Source: Pseudophaeomoniella oleicola | Taxonomy: Eukaryota; Ascomycota; Eurotiomycetes; Phaeomoniellales; Phaeomoniellaceae | NCBI GenBank assembly: GCA_003868215.1 | Contig: QWDQ01000004.1 | Span: 1 to 64,000 of the forward strand | Direction: 5' to 3' | DNA: 64,000 nucleotides | Shown here: positions 42,719 through 53,731 of the stretch, one piece after another | How positions within the stretch are numbered: position 1 is the stretch's first letter | Layout: each line of letters opens with the position of its first letter | Program-made: the position numbers and the translations under genes | The notes under the pieces: model-generated | The model's database searches: none | What the model was told of the DNA's origin: nothing | What the model saw: the letters and a program-made list of their open reading frames with translations, nothing else

Positions 42719-43881
42719 TTAAAGGTACGGCCTAATCTGCTCCTCCGTCCACTCCCAAAACTCCTCCCCGACCCCAGTTCCACCTTCACTCTTCGCCTTG
42801 GCCGACTTTTCGATGTCCTGTCGAGCAGATGCGATCTGACCCCACGGGACGATGAAGGTCCCGTTCTGTTTCATCGTGACGTCAGATGAGAGTCCAGCGA
42901 AGAGTTCGGTATAGGCACCCCAGATTGGAGGCTTGAGAAAGCGGTCTGCGATGATGGTTTGCCATCGAGGCAGGTGTCTCCAGAGACTTGTTTTGAGGTT
43001 GCCTGGGTCGAGGGACTGGGCGGCGACGTGTTAGTGATGAGAGACGAAGAGCTGATTCACAATTCGAAGAGAACGAGATTCTAAGGGTAGACAAAGAGGG
43101 TTCTCGGGAGGTAGGAGAGTAGGAGGGTGTGGGATGACTCACCACGCTCAAGATTCCGTCGCTCCCATATCGTTTTGCAAATTCCTTTCCGTGCAGGATG
43201 TTTCCTGCTTTACTGAGTCCGTATTTATGCCAAGTGCCCTTGTCGTCTTTGTAGTCCAGATTCTGCATCTGGACTCCACCTTTTGGCGAAAACCGCTCTG
43301 CAGCAGACGAAGCGACCCAGACGACCCGAACGTTGCCCTCAGGGGACGTCTTTGCCGTCGCCTGGAGAGTGGGAAGAAGAACCTTGGTGAATAAGAAGGG
43401 TGCGACGTTGTTCGTACCTAGTTGCAGTTCATAGCCTTGGGCTGTCTTACTTCCTTGAGGCGGGACCATGACGCCGGCATTGTTCCATAAGACATCAAGT
43501 CTTTGCTCTTTGCTAAGGAACTCTGTTGCAGAAGCTTTGATAGTAGTGAGGTCATTCAAATCGAGATGGAGATAGATCATTTCTCCAGACGAATTTGGAC
43601 ATTTGACCTTGATGTCGCGAATTACTTCCTCGGCCTTGTCCGCAGAGCGGGCAGCGAGGTAGACCTTGGCATTATGCGAGTAGAGGATTTGCGTCAACTC
43701 GTAGCCGACACCACTGCTGGCTCCCGTAACTATAAAGACCTAGGAAGAGCATCACCAGTCAACCAATGCTTGGGTATAGATGAGCAGGTAGGCAATGATT
43801 GATTGGGAGTACCTTTCCGGCCTGATCAGCGAGGTTCTTCTCGGTTAGTGGCGCTGTAGGAGGCGCGAAAAAGAGACCCAT
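42719..43881 (-). CDS. Short-chain dehydrogenase/reductase (retinol dehydrogenase-like)
   Basis: Three exons (43881-43813, 43739-43143 and 43015-42719) give 320 aa. The first intron falls just before the Rossmann strand: AGK then VFIVTGASSGVGYEL, the TGxxxGxG NAD(P) loop. Later motifs: LHLDLNDLTTI, LWNNAGVM, the catalytic Ser in VVWVASSAAE and the Tyr-Lys pair in WHKYGLSKAGN, then after intron 2 the SDR turn SLDPGNLKTSLW. The type is that of fungal WWOX/retinol-dehydrogenase-like SDRs with broad carbonyl or alcohol substrates. It is convergent with the dioxygenase and may be the last member of the lam-like block; co-function is unproven. Confidence 0.92.
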
Positions 43882-44574
43882 GACGCCCTCGCGTATAATA
43901 TCCACTCGATTGCACAGAAGCGAGATCTTTTGACCGAAGTTCTGTTATCAATGTTGTTTCCGGATGTCCCGAACGTATCGAAAGGAGGTACAGTAAGAGA
44001 GCGGCTACTTTCCTTGACCTTCCTTTTACCCCGCGCGGCCTAAGGTGACGCCGCCCTGAGCACGCGTGAGATCGCAGCGATGCGATCCCTCACCTGAGAT
44101 ACTACCTACGTAGTATACCCCTGGCCCGAGGCGCATTGTGAGCAGTTCAGATCTGCAGCTAAGATCCGCATTCGATGCCTGAGGCCGACTGCAGGCCCCA
44201 GCTGTAACCTCTTCTTGCCGTGCGCTGCCTGCCTGCAATATCTATCTTAGCTTATACTCGAGTTTTAGTATCAAATAAATATACGACTTCTACGCAAGCG
44301 AAGATGCGATTAACCAGATAATATATAGAATGCTGAAAATGTCCAAAGCATCGCCCGGCAGCCTCACTTAAAAAGTCGGATAACGTATCTATCGTGGTCA
44401 ATCCTGCGCACTACTATTTCATACTCCCAACAGATACGATCGGGTACATAACCCAATTGCGTGGTAAATCTCTCGCGTTCACAATAGTCCCAGAGCATTG
44501 TGGGCGGCGCACTGACAGAGCAGTTCAAATTGGTGTCCCCAGGTCATCCTTCAGGAGCCGCTGGCACACGGAGG
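43882..44574. other. Intergenic, no gene seen
   Basis: Upstream of the dehydrogenase. It contains a GC-rich patch at about 44030-44090 and an AT-rich stretch at about 44240-44340. It may be the right boundary of the catabolic block. Confidence 0.45.
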
Positions 44575-46280
44575 CTAAAAAATGTCGACCCAGGGCATCT
44601 GGCGGATATCTGCCATGATTTCAATCCACGACACCGACCTCGACTCTTTCATCTCGCTGGCTATCATTTTCATCGAGGTCGCGAGGTCTTTATCACTAGG
44701 TTCGCTGATGCTGCAGAGAACGAGAAGCCAAAGGCGGACGAGGCGTAGGTCGGGACTGTTCCAGACATGTTCCGCATTAGACTTGCTCGATAGCATCTTA
44801 AGCAATGTTGAGATACGTGCTTCAGCAGTTCCGGGATAGGAGCGATACCTTCGCTTCACCCGTATGATCCAGATCATAGCGCCGAGCCGAAGCGCCTCCG
44901 CAATAATATCCCAACGCGTTACTGGCTCGGATCTTAATGGTTGATCCAGCAACTGGTGAGTGACTGGATTCATGAGGAAACCCATCTGCTCTTCATCATC
45001 CCAGATGGCATTACCTTTGGTCGCCAGCTCGAATCGAACAAGTGCAGCGAGTGCGTTCAGATCGCCTATACAGGACACGACGTTCATGAATCGCGTATTC
45101 TGTGTGTTTTCGTCGTTGATGACGCTGAGTAGCGGAGCGGACAGGGTTTCTAGGCCTGAGTCACGGAATACGCTGGCGCTAGCCACGGGAACGGATAATG
45201 GAAACAGTGGTTTGGTGTCGTGGAGCAATGCTGCAGTAATATCCACCCTAAAATGATTTGTTAATGTCTGTAACAAATCCCCAGCAATTGCATAGGCTAT
45301 TGGTGTCGCCGAGCCATACCATGAAATCATGTGCATGAGGTCCTGGTTGGCCTCCAAGGTAGAGATGCCACCTCGTGCCTCAATCACCATCCACATGCCT
45401 TTCACATGGATCATCGCCTGGTCAAAGTCCAGACTGGTAAACTGATCTCAAAGTTTCAGCCGCATGGCTTCTTCTCATTTGATTTGAGCGCCACGGCTCC
45501 TAAGGTAGAGCTTACATTGTAGCAAACCAGTGCCAGCACCGCATGGAGTACACTATCAGACGTCGCGCTGCTTGCATCAGAGCTGGAAAGCCTGGACTCG
45601 ACGCACTGAATGGTTTCTAAAGAGCGTTCCAACGCCAGGGACCGCAGCTCCCTAGCGGATCTGCGGTATAGTGGGATAAGGACGTTGGGTGAAGTGAAGA
45701 TTTGTTGGTAGTGATGAAGGAAGGTGGATTTTCTGAAGGCGAAGGGGAACCAGAAGGTGTTTGTCGAGTAAGCTGTGTCCCAGTATGTTAGCAATCATGG
45801 CGGGAATTGAAGTCGATGAAAGACTTGGGTGTCCTTACTGGAGCCCATTGCGTTCCTTCCTGCGACCTTGAATAAGGTGAATCCATAAGCTGAAAACGAA
45901 TCCTCTCCCCATTCCTTCTCAAAGACGGATAATGCATGTAAGATAGGCGGCGTCGCAGTAGATAGTGCAATATATTGCGCAGCAGTCTCTGGTACGACCA
46001 AATCCTTCGCAGGAACTTGCAAGTGGTCGATATCTCGACTCGTCGAATGCTCACCGTGGCCAGTACTCGACAGTACCCCTGACGTTTCTGCCAGGGACCA
46101 TACGGAGGTGATGAATTGAGGTGCCTTTGATGGCTTTCTTCGGGACCTGCCAATGTCGACCATGAGATGGCGACGGACCTTGGAGTCGAGCGACTTGCTG
46201 CGGGTGCGACGTTGAATGGTAGGATTACGAGTATCGGCATGTAAGAAGAGGAGGCGTCTCTTCTTTGGGGGCCCCTCCAT
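44575..46280 (-). CDS. Fungal transcription-factor-domain protein lacking a zinc cluster
   Basis: Three exons (46280-45839, 45772-45516 and 45441-44575) give 521 aa. The N-terminus is basic (PPKKRRLLF, RRTRSKSLDSKVRRH, GRSRRKPSK) but has no Cys6 cluster. The rest resembles the Fungal_trans_2/DUF3468 regulators: AYSTNTFWFPFAFRKSTFLHH, a long helical middle, and a GGISTLEANQDLMHMISW block followed by a helical C-terminus. Such zinc-less relatives are common and may be co-regulators or decayed factors. I searched for an upstream exon with a zinc cluster and found none before 46500. Whether it belongs to the lam-like block is unclear. Confidence 0.8.
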
Positions 46281-47281
46281 TATTGATTGTTGTCAAGACG
46301 TAAGTAGCGATAGATAGAGAACGGATTACTTGTGACGTTCGGATTGAAGGGCGTTTGTTGGACGACGACTTTCCGTTGCTAGGCTGCTAGCAAAGGGCGT
46401 ACGAGGAAATGGCGCAGGAAAGTCTTCACAGTGGTTGAATGCTGGACTTGCTTATGATCGATATATTACTGTAATCAATGTCACGAGAGAAGCAAGAAAT
46501 CCGCCATGCCAGCCACGTCCCAAAAGGCCTCAATATTTTCATAATCGAGTTCTCGCAAGATCATGTCCAACAACTCTGGCGTCAGACTAGCTAGTGTCTG
46601 TGGTAAACGTACTCGATGCCGTTTTGAATCTTGATGGCCATCGGAACAATATCAACAGCGCAAGCAGAGTGCAAAACATGATTGATAATCATGCCAGTCA
46701 TCTTCTGCCCGTCACTAGCCACCATCGCTGCTCCTGCATTATCTATGATTTCTAATACACTTACAAGTCCGCGTGACAATCCTTGCCATTCCTGATGTAC
46801 CATTCGCCTATTTCGGCGACTTTTGAGGCTACACCGTCAACGTCAGAAACGGCTTACACAGCAGTCCAGCCGTATGCGTTCCGATCTAGTCCTTGGCATT
46901 CCGATTGGCACAAAGTGGACGAAACGTGCAAAAGGAGTCCGTTTGCTTAAGCTGCTTTGGTGATACCATGATCCTGTTGAGGCAACGTCGAAACCGAGAG
47001 ACTTTGCAATCGCTTCATTCCTAGGCCCAGGGCAGAACGGACTGTCACCTATGTACGGTCCGCATGTTTGTTCTGTTTGCGAGCTAATCATGATCATAAG
47101 GGATCCAATGCGTATAAATACGAGTCAAGATCCGCCATGAACGAGAAGGGTCAAAACGTGAAAAGCAGATTCATCACGACCTGCCATCTCACTATTGGCT
47201 TCCTCCTACACGACTTGAAAGCTGCACAGTTTTAACTCCGTCCCATATATTGCGCCAACAGCCTAGCCAGCTTCGCCCACC
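46281..47281. other. Intergenic with possible gene fragments
   Basis: Two minus-strand ORFs (47097-46843 and 46803-46591), plus a readable segment between them (GVASKVAEIGEWYIRNG in another frame), look partly coding. No consistent splicing joins them without a stop and no family is recognised. They may be a decayed or mis-split small gene. Confidence 0.3.
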
Positions 47282-48351
47282 ATGAGCACTGAGAAGCACA
47301 ACATTACGCTCTACTGCGAGGGCACTCCCAATCCTCTCAAAGTCTCCATTGCACTCGAGGAATTGGGCTTGAAGTACAACGTACGATCCCATCACCGCTG
47401 CAGACCCCCCCCCCCCCCCCCTAAGAAACAAAAAGGAACAGAAATCTCTGACATTGTTCCACATGTAGGTACGCCCAATCAAGCTCTTTGAACATGAGCA
47501 GAAAGAGCAATGGTACCTCGACATCAACCCCAACGGTCGCATCCCAGCCATCGTCGATACGGACGAGAACGGCCAGCAGCTCAAAATCTGGGAAAGCGGT
47601 GCCATCTTGCAGTATCTCGTGGACCGGTACGATGGGGACCACAAGGTCTCGTATCCTCGTGGGACCAAAGAGCACTGGGAGATGACAAATTGGGTAGATT
47701 GGCGCAATCCCCATGCCTCATTTGAAGAAGGGCATCTCTAACGGGGACCTTGATAGCTCTTTTGGCAGGTGAGCGGCCTCGGCCCTATGCAAGGCCAGGC
47801 AAACCACTTTCAGAGTATGTTGTAGCTGTGCTACGGCGATGGAAGGGGAAAAAGTGTTCACTGACCTGAATTGAATCACACAGTGTCCGCTTTCGGCGAC
47901 TATCCATACGCCTTGAAGCGCTACGTCAACGAAACACGCCGCCTCTATCGCACCATGGACAAGGCACTCGCCAAGAATCCCTCCGGATACCTCGTAGGTG
48001 ATCATCTCACCATCGCCGACATTGCTATTTGGCCATGGACCACCGCGTACAGTAGGTCTTTCCCCCCCACCTCCCCGCGAGAAAAAGAACGCTCGATGGT
48101 GTCTATTCGCAAAAGGGACTAAATTAAAGGGCGCTGCAGAGTATAGTGGCCTATCCCAGATTGACGAATTCCCTCACGTCAAGGTGTGGATGTACAGGCT
48201 CCTCGCCCGTCCTGGGTTCGAGAAGGGTCGCAACGTGCCAAATCCTCATATTTACCTTCAGCTCAACGAGCTGCCGGATGAAGAACTGAAGAAGATTGGG
48301 AAGGAGAGGTCGGGTTGGGTTCAGGAGGCTATGAAGCACGATGCTGAATGA
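47282..48351 (+). CDS. Glutathione S-transferase, Ure2/GTT-like
   Basis: Five exons (47282-47380, 47469-47693, 47769-47814, 47884-48051 and 48140-48351) give 249 aa. Thioredoxin-fold N-terminal domain: ITLYCEGTPNPLKVSIALEELGLKYN, spliced to VRPIKLFEHEQK, then INPNGRIPAIVD and WESGAILQYLVDRYD (glutathione gamma-Glu site). C-terminal helical domain: VSGLGPMQGQANHF, LAKNPSGYLVGDHLTIADIAIWPW (N-capping motif) and FPHVKVWMYRLLARPG. The family includes Ure2, a nitrogen regulator of GATA factors, and ordinary detoxifying GSTs; without the prion-like N-terminus this one is more likely an enzyme. Intron 1 holds a C17 run. Confidence 0.93.
47405..47421. repeat. C17 homopolymer in an intron
   Basis: Seventeen consecutive C in intron 1 of the glutathione transferase gene. 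Exact length may be a sequencing artefact. Confidence 0.85.
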
Positions 48352-49809
48352 TCACAGGGCTGTCTGCTGTACGGCTAGGCCGTGGCTTGACTCAGGCTTG
48401 GTATAGCAAGCACGGGCATTATTCTCATGAGAGGATCACATCGTAGTCTGTCCATCGGATAGATATTCCCCTTGAAAATATTTATATCATTTGGGTAGAG
48501 TTCCCCTCGCATCAATGCGCGCTGTGCGACGCGACTTTTGTTTTGTGATGTGATACAGTGAGGTATTGGTCGGAAACATTTCGCCCCCATCCACCAGACG
48601 AAGATTGTTCCTGCCAGCGCAATCGGACGGATCAGAACAATCTATTGTCTTCCATTTGGCCGAGGACCTGTAGGACCTGTGGGTGTTGAAGCAGGGTGGT
48701 TTCTTAGACACGGCCACCCTCGGTAACATGTTTGCCAGTCATTTTGGGGGGGGAACTCGGGGAGAAATAGAGAAGAAGTTGAAGGGGTGAGAGGTAAATG
48801 CGTAGGGAAACGAGGCAAGCTGCAATGGCTGGGCGCTTGGCTCGACCGTTCGCGCCAAGCGTCAGCACCAACTAAATGACAAAACCAAGAAGAACTCGTC
48901 AGATATTCCACTTCTCCACGGCCTGTCATTATTGTCGTTGTTGATGTATCCAAAGATCGTTTAATGATGAAACAACATTTCCTACCCTATACAAACAGAG
49001 AGCGTCTTACTCTTTGGCATAATAGTTGTGAGTATACTAAGAAAGTCTTGCGAAAATGGATGTCTACTGGCAAATGACCCTCTCAACGGCCATGCTTATC
49101 GGCGCGTCAACAGCTCCACAAGTCTGGCCGTGTCAGGATCGACGGACGGAACCGCTGCGGCTGTGACGGGGCCGTATCGGGTCGAGGAGAGCTTCGAGTC
49201 ATGAAAAAGTAACCTGTTCGAGGGGCTTTGGGCGAGCTTTATGAGACGCCCATTCGATGTCAAGTCTTCGGAGTCCATCTGTAATCACATCCCAACTCGA
49301 TTTGCTCATCGCCCTACGATAACATCCTATTGGTTTCAGGAGATTGAACTGTCGCACACTGGCCAGCAACGGGCCTTACTGTGGCTTCAAAGTTGCTTTC
49401 TTGTTTCCACAATAGCAACCTGCGGATTCTGCACAATGTCTGGCTGTCTGCAGTTGGACCAGCGTTGATATGGAAACAAAACGGCTATTGGATCTGTTGT
49501 CTGCCAACCATAGTCTCGTCCTTGTTGGCAATTCATCCTCAATGTCGATCACGTCCCCGGAGATCAGCGAGATCGAGTCGTATCTATCAGGTCCCCTCCA
49601 TCGGAAGGATGCCGCATGATATCAGTCAGTGACCGTCGCCTATGTCGGTAAGACAATACACCTGCCGTTTCGAGGGATAGTCACCTAAAAGACTATTATA
49701 AAAGCGACAACTTCACAGCATTGATAGACTGATTGATTCTCGCATTCCCTGGACCAAGCCAGCTTGCGCCTTCGGCTCCCTCCATTAGCCTTACGGTCGT
49801 ACAGAAACG
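48352..49809. other. 1.5 kb intergenic region
   Basis: No recognised gene. Short ORFs at 48642-48953 and 49096-49278 (minus) have tolerable codon use but no domains or splice partners. Confidence 0.4.
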
Positions 49810-51400
49810 ATGGCGCCCACCCTAGAGAAAGACCTTGCTGTCTCAAACGCACCGATAGAACAGGTCGTCCTAGGCGATGAGAAGTTGGCATCTCGCCAAG
49901 TTGACACAGCACTGCAATTCCTTCGACAAGAAGGAGGAGAATCCGGTGATGTTAATGAGCGAAAGCTCGTTCGGAAGATCGACAAGGTTATCATGCCACT
50001 GATGTTTGGTGCCTATCTGAGCCAGTTTCTCGATAAAAGTTTGGTCAACTATGCGGCCGTCATGGGTCTCCAAAAGGACACCAATATGAACGCAGCACAA
50101 TTCAGTTATCTCGCAACCTTCTTCTACGTCACTTATGCCGTCTTTCAACCTCTACATGCAGTCTTAGTACAAAAATTCCCAGTGGCAAAATACCTCGCAT
50201 TCAATCTGGTATGCTGGGGTATAACGGTGGCAATGCATTGCGCCTGTAAGTCATTTGGTGGCCTGGTGACTGTCAGGCTGCTGCTTGGCTGTTTCGAGGC
50301 TGCTGTTGCTCCGAGTCTACTTATCATCACGGGCATGTGGTATAAGCGTGCAGAGCAGCCTCTCCGGATTGCCATCTGGTACTTAGGGGTCGGAGGGGGA
50401 ATGATTCTAGGCGCTCTTGCATCATTTGGCTTCCAGTTCTACGTCGGCAAAACGTTCAAATCATGGCAGATCATGTATCTCCTCTTTGGTCTCCTTACCA
50501 TTGCCTGTGGGATACTAGTTGGTATCTTCATACCAGATAGTCCCATGAAGTCAAATTTCACTCACGCTGAGAAGCTGGCGGCAATAGAAAGATTGCGAGA
50601 GAACCAGACGGGTATCGAGAACAAGGTCTTCAAGCTCGGGCAATTCAGAGAGACTCTAGTTGACACCCGTACCTGGTTGATCATTATCATCATCCTTGCT
50701 GGAAATGTCCCGACGGGCGCTACCGGATCTTTCTCTTCCTTGCTTATCAAAGGATTCGGTTATAATTCGAAACAGTCAGCTCTACTCAACATTCCTAGCG
50801 GAGTCATCCAAGCATTGGCAGTCCTCATAGCATCGTGGGCAGCTGGGCGCAGCAACAATCGAGGACTCGCCATCATAGCTCTTTTACTTCCAGGAATATT
50901 GGGCGGCGGCCTTATGGCCTTCCTCCCTAACCATAACTCTTACAAGGCTGGCAAGCTTGTCGGTATATATCTGACGGGGATTTTCGGTCCCAATCTATCT
51001 GTCATGTATTCATGGGCGGCTGCGAACTACGCCGGCCACACCAAGAAAGTGACCATCAACGCCATCATTCTCATCGCATACGGGGCTTCCAACATCATAG
51101 GGCCTCTGACATTCACCGGCCAAACAGCACCGGAGTATCTCCCTGCAAAAATTGCTATTATGGCCTGTCTGGCCGTGGCCGTTGTTGCTACCCTGGTATT
51201 ACGGTATCTGTATGTGTGGGAGAACAAGAAGCGCGATCAGGCGACGGCTTCCACGGGCACAGCTCATATTCAAGATATTGAGTTTATGGATTTTACAGAC
51301 AAGCAGAACAGGGAGTTCAGAGTAAGTCTCACGGCCCCATGCTCGGTTGATAAAGCTATTTTCATGCTAACGGCCTTGCGTTCTCCAGTATGCTTTGTAA
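49810..51400 (+). CDS. Second MFS permease of the allantoate/Dal5 family
   Basis: Two exons: 49810-51321 and a 12-nt last exon 51389-51400 coding Tyr-Ala-Leu and stop, giving 507 aa ending in NREFRYAL, the normal end of this family. Without that splice the ORF would run on falsely to 51516. Landmarks: ERKLVRKIDKVIMPLMFGAYLS, then FLDKSLVNYAAVMGL, RLLLGCFEAAVAPSLLIIT, WYKRAEQPLRIAIWY, and GHTKKVTINAIILIAYGASNIIGP, with DFTDKQNREFR near the C-terminus. Probable substrates are organic anions, ureides or small peptides. It lies 1.5 kb from the glutathione transferase and 9 kb from the lam-like block, so a link to that pathway is only possible. Confidence 0.93.
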
Positions 51401-52745
51401 CGGTGTCTCGGACCCAAAAAGAATATGGCTACGCTCCTTTTACGGAAGTCTGCCCTGGAAGTATTGGGCATTATCCAAGCTGTAGTCATAGAGACACAAT
51501 TGTACGAGGGCTTTAATTGGACAACGCGCTTCCGCCTTTCCGTCTCGTCTCAGTCTCACAAATCAGTCAATCATCCCAAAGCTATGCTGCCATACAAAGA
51601 CATACCACAACATGCATGCCCATGCGTGACAGCCGCGGATCGGGTCGATCATTCCAATCCGTGGGCGCAGGTTCAGCCTGGATCAGTTCCGAATAAACCA
51701 TCTTATAAAAGTAGAGGAGTAAGGAGTAGTGTGTGCAGTGCATTAATCATTACGTAGAGCGTTCTACAACTACAAGCATCATCTCCCTCAGATGATGAAA
51801 ACATACGACGTACCAATGGTGTGTGTTATACCTCGGCGCCTTCCACACCTACGGACTTCGGAGTTCGTACGGCGTAAGTACCTTGGCTGGATACTCGCTG
51901 GGAGTGACTTGACACAATGACGCATCAGTAGCAGACCATTGTCAAGGGACTTTTACCGAATATCCAATTCCCCATTGGGTGCAGGAGATGCCTGCTTGCA
52001 TTTTCTTCAGTAGACCATTGGGAAAAGAAGAGAGCGAATGAGGCAGCGACCAGTCCAGGCGGATAGGGCAGCCTTGCATAGCCTAACTAAGTCACTGCAG
52101 CAGCAACAGTCCGCGATCATCTGGACCAACCATACGATCCTCTTCGCCGGACTTCGTTCATCATCACCATATTCTTCCTCTTCTGGTAATCTCAACACTG
52201 TCAAGTCAAATGCAAAGGAGCGCGCAGAAGGAACGTAGATGATGTCCCCAGTAGCCTGTATTGTGCCAAGGGTAAGGTAGGAGCGGTCCGTAAGGCGCCG
52301 AGAGTTCCTGTATATTATCTTTACTGTACGACGCCTTGGATTGACGACAGCCAGTCATCCCAAGAACTCAACTATTGGTCGCCAGGATCTGCAGCGAGGC
52401 GCGCACATTGTAAATAGTAGGATTGGGGGGGGAGGAATGTACAGTTCTTTTTTCTGCTTGCATTGTAGACCAGGCACCAACCAGCTGTGCACTTTGGTGA
52501 GGGTGCAGTGGGGGAGTGTCTGATCTTATAAGGCCCTTGCATTACAGTATTCCCTTTTATTTCGATGGCTATCAATTTGTACCCTACGGACCTTGCTCAT
52601 GCTACTACTTACTATTACTACTACTACTACTACTCCGAGTCTCCAGTATTTTCAACACCATCGACGACTACGATATTACAAGGGTTTCGGCTGATCGAAC
52701 CATCTTATTCTCCCTCGCTAATTATCTTATCACGAAGCACACAAC
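51401..52745. other. 1.3 kb intergenic region with ACT repeat
   Basis: No gene seen. An ACT/TAC trinucleotide run lies at about 52602-52633, roughly 110 bp before the ISG12-family start, and an AT-rich stretch follows it. Confidence 0.5.
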
Positions 52746-53251
52746 ATGGGACTCATATTCGCCAATCTCCGATTTGCCCAAGATACCGACGTGAAGTCCG
52801 CCATCAATGACTTCATCGGTGACCGGACCCTCGTTTGGCCATACCTTGTGAAATTCTGGTCCTACCTTCAGGATTGGGTTTCAAGCCTTGTCCATTGGAT
52901 TGAGCAACCTCGTATGTCTAGCTTCATGCATATCTAGTCTCTTTCGCTACCAAGTGGAGATGTCTAACTCTGATATCTCCAGAGATCTACTCACTCATCC
53001 TCGTCTTTGTCGTTACCTTCACCGTCATCGTTTTTCTTGCTTTATCCTTAGGAGCTGGACCGGCCGGCGTCGTGGCTGGCTCTGCGATGGCAGGCTTTCA
53101 ATCGTATATGTACGGAGGATTCACACCGGCAGCCGGCATCTTTGCGACGTTGACGAGTATGGGTATGACCGGTCTGATGGCCCCAGTTGTCTTCATCGTA
53201 GCGACTGTCCTTGCAGCGGCCATAACCACCTTGGTGGCAATCCTAAGATGA
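52746..53251 (+). CDS. ISG12/IFI6-16 family small membrane protein
   Basis: Exons 52746-52911 and 52983-53251 give 144 aa. The first exon supplies a soluble amphipathic N-terminus rich in Trp (LVWPYLVKFWSYLQDWVSSL). The second exon has a hydrophobic helix (IYSLILVFVVTFTVIVFLALSL) and the glycine/alanine-rich family core GAGPAGVVAGSAMAGFQSYMYGG, then PAAGIFATLTSMGMTGLMAP and a final hydrophobic segment to the stop. This matches the interferon alpha-inducible 6/27 (Ifi-6-16) domain. Animal members sit in mitochondrial or nuclear membranes and affect apoptosis; fungal members are uncharacterised and usually of this short length. Neither exon would be recognised on its own. Confidence 0.82.
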
Positions 53252-53731
53252 CAGGCGAAATGAATATACTAATTAGAACGGAGTCGCTCGTTGGAGGACT
53301 CATAGCGGACCGCGTAGAAGAGTCATGGCGTGTTAAGCTATAGTGGAAGCGGTATGGGTGGTCGGGAATGCACACTTCCGGATTCTGCGATAAGCATGTC
53401 GTGATGCGAGTCTTAGGCTACTAAGGTAGTATCAATTGAGTAGGTGTCTACTTGAAGTACCAATCGAGGTATGCACGTTAACGCAATGCCGTGGGTCCCG
53501 AGATCCTATCCACACCAACCCCGATGTGGGCGTTCGGAGTACTTGTGTCCATAGGTGAACGACACCTTATCTTTGACCGCCTGCCTACTCAATTCTATAG
53601 CGGGTCTTGCTATATGAACACCACACCAAAGATTTGACATCCTCGATCAAGGCCCCTCAATGCTCACGCAGGTCTATGAATGAGCAGGATCATCTAATCC
53701 GTGTACCGGGCCACGGTGCGTTCACGACGTT
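53252..53731. other. Intergenic, no gene seen
   Basis: Probable promoter of the ABC transporter gene. No domain-bearing ORF. Confidence 0.45.

Noticed and set aside
51322-51516. C-terminal extension of the second Dal5-type permease
   Set aside because: It is an intron plus downstream sequence; splicing to the 12-nt last exon gives the family-typical C-terminus.
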